The notes below the pieces were generated by a model. That model did no database searches. It was not told the origin of the DNA and was given only the letters and a program-made list of their open reading frames with translations. The position numbers and the translations under genes are program-made. Of a DNA stretch of 57,544 bases, positions 51,076-57,544 are shown in pieces (within the stretch, counting starts at the first letter, position 1; the number at the start of each line of letters is the position of its first letter). This DNA comes from an uncultured Pelagibacteraceae bacterium (GTDB taxonomy: Bacteria; Pseudomonadota; Alphaproteobacteria; Pelagibacterales; Pelagibacteraceae). The stretch spans positions 1 to 57,544 of the forward strand of contig CACJUZ010000002.1 in the NCBI GenBank assembly GCA_902596745.1, in the 5' to 3' direction.

Positions 51076-53943
51076 TTAGGCAGCTTCATCTTTATATTCA
51101 TCCATAGATGGGCAAGAACATACAAGATTTCTATCTCCATAAACATTGTCAACTCTTGCGACTGGAGGCCAATATTTATTATTTTTCACAAACTCGGTTG
51201 GAAAAGCAGCCTCTTCTCGGGTGTATTTATGTTTCCAGTCATTTGAAGCTAGTTCAATGTAAGTGTGAGGAGCGTTTTTTAATGGATTGTCAATTTTATC
51301 AAATTTTGATGACTCCACTAGATCAATTTCTTTTTTTATTTTAATTAATGCATTACAGAACTTATCTATTTCTTCTAAATTTTCACTCTCTGTAGGCTCT
51401 ATCATTATCGTTCCTGCAACTGGCCAGGACATAGTTGGGGCGTGATATCCAAAATCGATTAATCTTTTAGCTAAATCTTCTTCTGAAATTCCTGAACTAG
51501 CTTTAATTGGTCTAATATCTATTATGCACTCATGGGCCACGTTACCATTTTTTCCAGTGTATAAAACTTTGTAGTCTTTAGATAATTTTTTTGAAATATA
51601 ATTTGCGTTTAAAATTGAAATTTGTGATGCTTTTTTCAAACCTTCAGCCCCCATCATCTTTATATACATCCAAGATATGGGTAAAATACTTGAACTTCCC
51701 CATGGTGCAGCTGAAACAGCCCCCATTCCATTTTTTGGTCCTGCGTCTTTGATTATTCCATGAGTTGGAAGAAAATCAGCTAAATGTTTTGCGCACGCAA
51801 TTGGTCCCATTCCCGGACCGCCACCACCATGTGGTATGCAAAATGTTTTGTGTAAATTAATATGACAGACATCTGGTCCAAATTTTCCTGGTTTTGCAAT
51901 GCCAACTAGAGCATTTAAATTTGCTCCATCCATATATACCTGGCCACCATGTTTGTGAATTACATCACAAATTTCAATAATTTTTTCTTCGAATACTCCA
52001 TGAGTAGAAGGGTAAGTAACCATTAAAGCAGCTAAATTTTTTGAATATTTTTCTGCTTTATTTTTCAAATCGTCTAGATCCACATTGCCATCTTCATCAC
52101 AGTTTACAACAACCACTTTCATCCCACTCATTTGAGCACTTGCTGGATTTGTACCGTGCGCTGAGTTTGGAATTAAGCAAACATCTCGGGAAACTTGTCC
52201 GTTACTTTCGTGAAATTTTCTTATTGTCATTAACCCGGCGTATTCACCCTGAGCGCCAGAATTTGGTTGTAAAGAAACTGCGTCATATCCAGTTATTTCT
52301 TTTAAATCATTTATAAGGTCATTAAATAAAATTTTATACCCTTCCATTTGATCTGTTGGCACAAATGGATGAGGCAAAGAAAATTCCTTCCAAGTAATTG
52401 GCATTAACTCTGCTGTTGCATTAAGTTTCATAGTACAAGAACCTAGAGCAATCATAGATCGATTAAGTGCTATGTCACAATCTTCAAGTTTTTTTAAATA
52501 CCTTAGCATCTCTGTTTCTGAATGATATTTATTGAAAACAGGATGAGCTAGATACTTTGATGTTCTTAAAAGACTTTTAGGAAGATTATTAAGCTCAACT
52601 TTTACATCTTGATTAATTACTTTAGAAACTCCAAATATTTTTAATAATATATTTACATCACTCAGTTTTTTTGCTTCATCGAATGCAACTGATATGTGTT
52701 TATTATCAACTTTTCTTAAATTAATATTTTCTTTTAAGGCAGTTTGATAAATAGAATTTGTCTTGTCGTTTGTTTTAATTGTTACTGTATCAAAAAAATA
52801 GTCTGATAAAATTTGGAAACCACCTTTTTTAATTTCATCGGCAAATAATTTTGCTAATTTAGAAGTCCTATTAGCTATTTTTAATATTCCATCAGGCCCA
52901 TGATAAATAGCAAAGGCTGCAGATATTATAGCTAATAATGCTTGAGCCGTGCATATATTACTTGTGGCTTTATCTCGTCTAATATGTTGTTCCCTTGTTT
53001 GTAAAGAAAGTCTGTATGCTTTTTTTCCATGTCTGTCTTTCGATACACCTATAATTCTACCCGGCATTGATCTTTTAAATTCTTCTTTAGTAGCAAAAAA
53101 TGCTGCATGTGGCCCGCCATAACCCATAGGAATGCCGAACCTTTGAGCACTACCTACAGCTATATCAGCTCCAAGTTCTGCTGGAGTTTTTAACCTTGTT
53201 AATGATAATAAATCACATATTAAAACTGCTTTTCCATTTCTTTTATGAATCTGACTTATGCTTTCGCTGGGGTCAATTATCTCACCTAGAGTTCCTGGAT
53301 AGGCTAAAACTCCACAAATAATATCTTGATTAATGTTTGATAACTCATTTTTTTCATCGCCAATAATAAGTTCTAATCCAAAAGGTTTTGTACGAGTTTT
53401 AATAAGATCAATTGTCTGTGGGTTACAATTACTTGAAATAAATATTTTTTTTGCGTTTGTTTTATCTAATCTTTGAGATAAGCCGACTGCTTCTGCTGTA
53501 GCAGTTGCTTCGTCAAGTAAAGAAGCGTTAGCAATATCCATGCCTGTAAGATCAATAATTGTTTGCTGAAAATTTAAAAGCATTTCAAGACGTCCTTGGG
53601 CTACTTCGGGTTGGTAAGGTGTATAAGAAGTATACCAGCCTGGGTTTTCTAGGATATTTCTTAAGATTACATTTGGAGTGATAGAATTGTAGTACCCCAT
53701 ACCAATAAAGTTTCTAAAAATTTTATTTTTTTTAGATATAGATTTTAATTTTTTTAAAGCATCATTTTCAGATAACGGCTCATCTATATTAAGATCATCT
53801 TTTAATAAAATTTTTGCTGGAACAGTATTTTTCATTAAATCTTCAAGCGAACTATATCCTACATGTTTAAGCATTTTTGACTGCTCATCATCTGAAGGTC
53901 CGATGTGTCTTTTAATGAATTCTTTTGAATTATCATCAATCAT
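51076..53943 (-). CDS. gcvP: glycine dehydrogenase (decarboxylating), P protein
   Basis: A 955-residue single-chain P protein, with both halves: an N-terminal domain (FIGMGYYNSITPNVILRN and TPYQPEVAQGRLE) and a C-terminal half with the PLP lysine in HINLHKTFCIPHGGGGPG. It decarboxylates glycine and hands an aminomethyl group to lipoyl-GcvH. Its stop is 3 bases before the FAD oxidase. Start directly after gcvH stop. Length matches the standard fused form. Confidence 0.97.
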   Translation of the reverse strand: MIDDNSKEFIKRHIGPSDDEQSKMLKHVGYSSLEDLMKNTVPAKILLKDDLNIDEPLSENDALKKLKSISKKNKIFRNFIGMGYYNSITPNVILRNILENPGWYTSYTPYQPEVAQGRLEMLLNFQQTIIDLTGMDIANASLLDEATATAEAVGLSQRLDKTNAKKIFISSNCNPQTIDLIKTRTKPFGLELIIGDEKNELSNINQDIICGVLAYPGTLGEIIDPSESISQIHKRNGKAVLICDLLSLTRLKTPAELGADIAVGSAQRFGIPMGYGGPHAAFFATKEEFKRSMPGRIIGVSKDRHGKKAYRLSLQTREQHIRRDKATSNICTAQALLAIISAAFAIYHGPDGILKIANRTSKLAKLFADEIKKGGFQILSDYFFDTVTIKTNDKTNSIYQTALKENINLRKVDNKHISVAFDEAKKLSDVNILLKIFGVSKVINQDVKVELNNLPKSLLRTSKYLAHPVFNKYHSETEMLRYLKKLEDCDIALNRSMIALGSCTMKLNATAELMPITWKEFSLPHPFVPTDQMEGYKILFNDLINDLKEITGYDAVSLQPNSGAQGEYAGLMTIRKFHESNGQVSRDVCLIPNSAHGTNPASAQMSGMKVVVVNCDEDGNVDLDDLKNKAEKYSKNLAALMVTYPSTHGVFEEKIIEICDVIHKHGGQVYMDGANLNALVGIAKPGKFGPDVCHINLHKTFCIPHGGGGPGMGPIACAKHLADFLPTHGIIKDAGPKNGMGAVSAAPWGSSSILPISWMYIKMMGAEGLKKASQISILNANYISKKLSKDYKVLYTGKNGNVAHECIIDIRPIKASSGISEEDLAKRLIDFGYHAPTMSWPVAGTIMIEPTESENLEEIDKFCNALIKIKKEIDLVESSKFDKIDNPLKNAPHTYIELASNDWKHKYTREEAAFPTEFVKNNKYWPPVARVDNVYGDRNLVCSCPSMDEYKDEAA

Positions 53944-54324
53944 TTAATTTGGATTCTCCTTACAAAATTTATCGTATTCATCTTTAGACATTAATGACTC
54001 AAGTTCGCCTTTATTTTTAATCTTTAATTTAAAAAACCAACTAGCTCCCTCTGGATCTCCGTTAACACTACCAGGATCATCAGCTATAGCTTTATTTCCT
54101 TCAGTAACTTCACCTGAAATTGGTGAATAAACATCGCTAGCTGCCTTAGTTGATTCTACAACAGCGGCCTGTCCATCTTTCTGTATAGATTTTCCTGCTT
54201 CAGGTACTTCAACAAAAACTATATCTCCAAGCATTTCAGTTGCATGTTTAGTTATACCAACTGTTGCTATATCACCGTCTAAAGAAACCCATTCATGTTT
54301 CTTTGAAAATTTTTTTTCACTCAT
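53944..54324 (-). CDS. gcvH: glycine cleavage system H protein
   Basis: A 126-residue lipoyl carrier protein. The lipoylation lysine is Lys60 in [10 protein letters not shown], in a standard H-protein frame (HEWV near residue 10, [12 protein letters not shown] near 33). It shuttles the aminomethyl group among P, T and L proteins. Starts 14 bases after gcvT, and gcvP begins straight after its stop. Lipoyl-protein dehydrogenase is not in this window. Confidence 0.96.
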   Translation of the reverse strand: MSEKKFSKKHEWVSLDGDIATVGITKHATEMLGDIVFVEVPEAGKSIQKDGQAAVVESTKAASDVYSPISGEVTEGNKAIADDPGSVNGDPEGASWFFKLKIKNKGELESLMSKDEYDKFCKENPN

Positions 54325-54338
54325 TTTTATCTCCCTTT

Positions 54339-55436
54339 TTATTTAACATAACTTTTTTTATAAAATGGTAATTCTGAAACTTTACCTTCATATTTTTTTC
54401 CTCTTACCTCAAGATGTATTGTGGTTCCAATTTTGGAAAATTCTGATTTAATATAACCCATCGCAACTGGTCTGTTTACACTCGGACCAAAAGTTCCACT
54501 TGTAACAAAACCTATTTCTTCACCGCCATTAGAAGAAAAAATTTTTGTATTTTCTCGAGCTATAACTTTTCCTTCTGGTTTAATACCAACTCTTATCTTT
54601 TCACTTCCATTTGTTAATAAATCTTTTATTTTGCTCCAACCATTAAAGCCACCAACTTCTTTCCTTTTTTTTGCAATCGCCCATTTAAGATTAGCTTCTA
54701 CAGGATTAATTTTTTCATTTAAATCATGACCGTATAAACATAGTCCGGCTTCTAATCTTAATGTATCTCTAGCACCTAAACCAATAGGCTTGACTCCATT
54801 TTTCATTAAGAAATCAATTAGATTTTCAACTTTTTTATTAGAAATTGAAATTTCAAATCCATCCTCACCTGTGTATCCAGATCTTGTTATGTAAAGACTT
54901 TCACTTTCATAACTAAAATTATTTCCCGACATGAATTTTAATTCGGAAACACCAGGTATGAGTTTTTCTAAAATTTCTACTGACTTTGGTCCTTGTAAAG
55001 CTATTAAAGATAAGTCATTATTTAAAAAATACTTATGATTTTTACCTAAAAATTTTGATATATGTTTGATATCATTTTCTTTGCAAGCCGCATTTAAAAT
55101 TATACAGAAACCTTTATTTGTTTTTGTAACGATTAAATCATCTATAATTCCACCGCTATCATTTAGCAAAAAAGAATATTTTGAGTGATTGACTTTTAAT
55201 GACTTTAAATCTGAAGGAATAATTTTTTCTAAGGCTTCAACTAATGTTTCGTCTCCCTCTAAAAAAAATTGCCCCATATGTGAGACATCAAAAAAACCTG
55301 CATGAGTTCTAGTTGAAATATGTTCTTTCACGATACCCTCCTTATATTGGATAGGCATTTCATAACCTGCAAATGGAACAAATTTTGCTCCTAAACTTTT
55401 GTGTAAATCATATAACGCTGTTTTTTGTACACCCAT
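54339..55436 (-). CDS. gcvT: aminomethyltransferase, T protein
   Basis: A 365-residue T protein. [20 protein letters not shown] start, [15 protein letters not shown] near residue 47, [12 protein letters not shown] near 183 and the C-terminal [21 protein letters not shown]. It releases ammonia and makes 5,10-methylene-tetrahydrofolate. First gene of gcvTHP, read from the glycine riboswitch that ends just before its start. With serine hydroxymethyltransferase it links glycine with C1 supply. Confidence 0.96.
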   Translation of the reverse strand: MGVQKTALYDLHKSLGAKFVPFAGYEMPIQYKEGIVKEHISTRTHAGFFDVSHMGQFFLEGDETLVEALEKIIPSDLKSLKVNHSKYSFLLNDSGGIIDDLIVTKTNKGFCIILNAACKENDIKHISKFLGKNHKYFLNNDLSLIALQGPKSVEILEKLIPGVSELKFMSGNNFSYESESLYITRSGYTGEDGFEISISNKKVENLIDFLMKNGVKPIGLGARDTLRLEAGLCLYGHDLNEKINPVEANLKWAIAKKRKEVGGFNGWSKIKDLLTNGSEKIRVGIKPEGKVIARENTKIFSSNGGEEIGFVTSGTFGPSVNRPVAMGYIKSEFSKIGTTIHLEVRGKKYEGKVSELPFYKKSYVK

Positions 55437-55440
55437 AATA

Positions 55441-55600
55441 ACTCTTTTTTCTACCCCATCTGTTTTGAAACCTGAGAGATTTACTCCTTCGGTGAGGCTA
55501 AGCCTGCTTTCCAGAGTTATTACGGCAACGGTCCTTTTGCCTGAGAGTTTCCGGGGTGGTTGCTCCTTCGGCGCTACATTAATGTAGACTCTCCCGTTAC
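55441..55600 (-). promoter_or_regulatory. tandem glycine riboswitch upstream of gcvT
   Basis: On the minus strand two related aptamers follow each other. The first begins GGGAGAGTC at about 55595, with GCGCCGAAGGAGCAA (55562-55576) and ACTCTCAGGCAAAAGGACCG (about 55530-55549). The second repeats the core as CACCGAAGGAGTAAATCTCTC (within about 55474-55494) and CTCAGGTTTCAAAACAGA. Both the 'CCGAAGGAG' and 'CTCAGGNAAAAGGAC'-type cores are typical of glycine riboswitches. A short tail of about 15 bases joins it to the ATG, so control over translation or early termination is possible. SAR11 glycine riboswitches on gcvT are known. Confidence 0.95.
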
Positions 55601-55641
55601 ATCAGGACTTTCGTTTATTATCCGAGCAATGTCAAATAATT

Positions 55642-56508
55642 TTAGTTGTTAATTTCTATTGATTTATCGAAACTTTTTAATACTACTGCTGATATTATTA
55701 TCCCCCCTCCAATAAATACACTTAAAGGTGGTACTTCATTTAAAAAAATCCAAACCCAAATGGGTGCAAAAATTGTTTCTAATAACATTAATAAACCAAC
55801 CGTGACTGATTTTGTGGTCTTAGTGCCTATCGTTACACATATAAAGCCGAAAGCAAGTTGAGGAACACCTAAGAAAAAACCCATTAATATATCGTTGGAA
55901 GAAAAAGTAAAACTACTTGCCAAAAATAGTCCATATATTCCACTAAAAATTCCTGAATAAAAAATTGCGGGAACCATATCTAGATTAGGATGTTTCCTTA
56001 TTATCATTACTAGTATTGTAAAGTTTATTGGTATAGCGAAAGAAATGATATTCCCTAATAAAGTTCCTTGACCGATTGAATTTCCTACCATAATTATCAT
56101 GCCTAGAAGAGCTAATGTGATAGCTAAAAAACCTTTTGAAGAAATCTTTTCTTTAAGAAATAAATAACCAAATATTGCTAAAAAAATTGTTTGAGTGCTA
56201 ATTATAAAAACTACATTAGCAACAGTTGTCATAGACATTGCTGCAACATATGCAACAAAACTTAAGGATAAGAATAAACCGGCTATAATAGCTGGAAATC
56301 CTGATTTTTTTATTATTCCTATAGTATCTTTTTTGTAAGAAAATACTAAAAAAATTACCAGTGCGATTATGAAAAAGAATGATCGAATTAAAAGTATTTG
56401 CCACATATCATTGGTTTCAAATGATCTTATAATTAAACCACCCCAACTTAAAAAAAATCCTCCTAATAAGCAAAGTATATAACCTGGTATTTCATAAATA
56501 ATTTTCAT
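55642..56508 (-). CDS. EamA/DMT-family transporter
   Basis: A 288-residue protein with ten membrane segments in two EamA repeats. GGFFLSWGGLIIRSFE near residue 17 and the second repeat with LLETIFAPIWVWIFLNEVPP near 240. DMT exporters move amino acids, nucleosides or other small metabolites; substrate unknown. It starts within the MATE stop (4-base overlap). Divergence is not seen: it is on the same strand as gcvT but ends before the riboswitch. Confidence 0.9.
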   Translation of the reverse strand: MKIIYEIPGYILCLLGGFFLSWGGLIIRSFETNDMWQILLIRSFFFIIALVIFLVFSYKKDTIGIIKKSGFPAIIAGLFLSLSFVAYVAAMSMTTVANVVFIISTQTIFLAIFGYLFLKEKISSKGFLAITLALLGMIIMVGNSIGQGTLLGNIISFAIPINFTILVMIIRKHPNLDMVPAIFYSGIFSGIYGLFLASSFTFSSNDILMGFFLGVPQLAFGFICVTIGTKTTKSVTVGLLMLLETIFAPIWVWIFLNEVPPLSVFIGGGIIISAVVLKSFDKSIEINN

Positions 56509-57544
56509 CTGAATTTTTTAAGAATTTTTGGGAAATAAAAGTGTAAAGTTGTAGCTCTTAGAATCATTAATATTATTAGTGCAAACCAAATTCCATAGTT
56601 TTGAATTTGTTTTATTAAAAAAAGAGATAATGTTATGTATATTATAACTGCCACTAACATACTATTTCTCATCTCTTTAGTTTGAGTGGCTCCTATAAAA
56701 ATACCATCCAACTGATAACAAAAAGAAGCTATTGGAGGTATTATAATAACCCACATAATGTATTTATAAGATAAATATCTCAAAAACTCTATGTCAGTAA
56801 TTAAATTTATAATTTCTTTAGCGGATAAAAGAAATATTAAACTTATTATAAGTCCAGTAATGAAACTAAGAATAATTGAATTTCTAACACAAGATAAGAA
56901 CATCTTTTCCGATTTTTTTCCAATAGAATAACCAATTATGCCTTCAGTAGAAAAAGCATAAGCATCCAAAAAAAAGGATGAAATAATTACTAACTGTATT
57001 AAAATTGAATTTATAGCTACGTATTCTTCTCCCAAAATTGAACTTAGATAGGTTATCCAAAAAAAAGAAAAGGTTAAAAGTATTGTTCTTAAAAAAATGT
57101 CAAAGTTAATACTGAAAAGTTTAATTAATTTTTTATGATTAAATATAATCTTACTGTTAAATCTAGGGATTATTTTAAATTTTTTTATAATAAAAAAATA
57201 GGTGTAAATTAAAAAAAAAGTAACAGTCAGATATGCTGCAATCAAAGTACCAAGTGCAACACCTTTTATATCTAAGTTTAATTCTCTTACAAAATAGATA
57301 CTTAAGAATATGTTTAACAAACTTAGAATTATAATTAACAAACTTGAAATAAAGGTTCTTTGTAATCCTAAATAAAAACCAACAAGAACATAAATTATTA
57401 ATTCTGCAGGAGCCGAAAAAACTCTTATAGATATGTAATTTCTTATCAACTCTTTTGTTTGAATAGAAGTTTCAAAAATATATCCTAAAAACTGTATAAG
57501 TAATGGTTTAAAAACTATTATCAAAAAACCTATGAAAAAAGCGA
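56505..57544 (-). CDS. MATE-family multidrug/toxin exporter (5' end cut by window)
   Basis: The frame stays open to the right window edge, so the true start lies outside. At least 346 residues are visible, with about nine membrane segments. AFFIGFLIIVFKPLL at the left of the visible protein, LDIKGVALGTLIAAY near residue 95 and SYKYIMWVIIIPPIASFCYQLDGIFIGATQT (split in two blocks) near 260-285 fit the MATE (DinF) fold. A TTG codon at 57522-57524 is not a true start. Substrate unknown; Na+ or H+ coupled. Confidence 0.88.
   Translation of the reverse strand, partial: AFFIGFLIIVFKPLLIQFLGYIFETSIQTKELIRNYISIRVFSAPAELIIYVLVGFYLGLQRTFISSLLIIILSLLNIFLSIYFVRELNLDIKGVALGTLIAAYLTVTFFLIYTYFFIIKKFKIIPRFNSKIIFNHKKLIKLFSINFDIFLRTILLTFSFFWITYLSSILGEEYVAINSILIQLVIISSFFLDAYAFSTEGIIGYSIGKKSEKMFLSCVRNSIILSFITGLIISLIFLLSAKEIINLITDIEFLRYLSYKYIMWVIIIPPIASFCYQLDGIFIGATQTKEMRNSMLVAVIIYITLSLFLIKQIQNYGIWFALIILMILRATTLHFYFPKILKKFR

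Noticed and set aside
1-57544. CRISPR arrays, insertion sequences, prophage genes, tRNA or rRNA genes
   Set aside because: I saw no repeat-spacer pattern, transposase, integrase or phage structural gene, and no tRNA cloverleaf or rRNA core sequence by eye. A tool-based scan would be needed to exclude divergent tRNAs.

Overview
The window looks like a piece of a SAR11-clade (Pelagibacterales) alphaproteobacterial chromosome. The DNA is strongly A+T-rich. Genes are packed with 1-4 base overlaps, and several tail-to-tail pairs share exactly four bases. Lysine, isoleucine and asparagine are abundant in the proteins. Several hallmarks of that group are present: AprBA without an obvious sulfate-reduction pathway, tandem ammonium transporters, a tandem glycine riboswitch in front of gcvT, TRAP transporters and an ABA4-like protein. 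No rRNA, tRNA, insertion sequence, prophage or CRISPR array was found. The genes at both window edges are cut (a GYD-domain gene at base 1 and a MATE transporter at base 57544).

Layout. (1) About 0.2-21 kb is a sulfonate-catabolism and sulfite-disposal island. It holds a TRAP transporter (dctPQM type), a HisD-like enzyme with the features of sulfopropanediol dehydrogenase HpsN, a zinc alcohol dehydrogenase, a GMC flavoprotein that could be an isethionate dehydrogenase, an SDR, sulfoacetaldehyde acetyltransferase Xsc, (2R)-sulfolactate sulfo-lyase SuyAB and a TauE-type exporter. An apr operon follows (AprM-like, AprB, AprA), preceded by a 130-residue HxGH nucleotidyltransferase and a CADD-type diiron protein. 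A consistent reading is: import of DHPS and/or isethionate, oxidation to sulfolactate or sulfoacetaldehyde, C-S cleavage to pyruvate or acetyl phosphate plus sulfite, then sulfite export (TauE) or oxidation to APS (AprBA). (2) 21-30 kb holds an MFS transporter with a Cys/Met-type PLP enzyme, a 27-residue very basic peptide behind a strong Shine-Dalgarno site, a multi-hairpin candidate RNA (24493-24665, minus strand), mnmA, a cysQ-like phosphatase, recX and small proteins. (3) 30-38 kb holds two amt genes, an HU protein, an RseP-like protease, a LysR regulator, an AcuI/YhdH reductase, folE, hisI and DUF2237.

(4) 38-51 kb is a light- and oxidation-damage region. It has a PhrB-family photolyase that seems to have lost all four Fe-S cysteines, a DCC thiol-oxidoreductase, a DUF2256 zinc ribbon, and a second photolyase-like protein whose FAD domain comes first and whose alpha/beta domain seems to follow. 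It also has msrA, hisN-like, HPP, TspO, SDR, superoxide dismutase and a cfa/DUF1365/FAD-oxidase/DUF3833 lipid-modification operon. (5) 51-55.6 kb is gcvT-gcvH-gcvP under the glycine riboswitch. The same strand runs straight on into the FAD-oxidase/cfa/sod genes with a 3-base gap. (6) The end holds an EamA transporter and the truncated MATE transporter.

The most notable items are the apr operon accessory genes (nucleotidyltransferase and CADD-type enzyme), the unassigned structured RNA, the 27-residue basic peptide and the two unusual photolyase-family proteins. All family names were assigned by reading motifs; no database search was possible.
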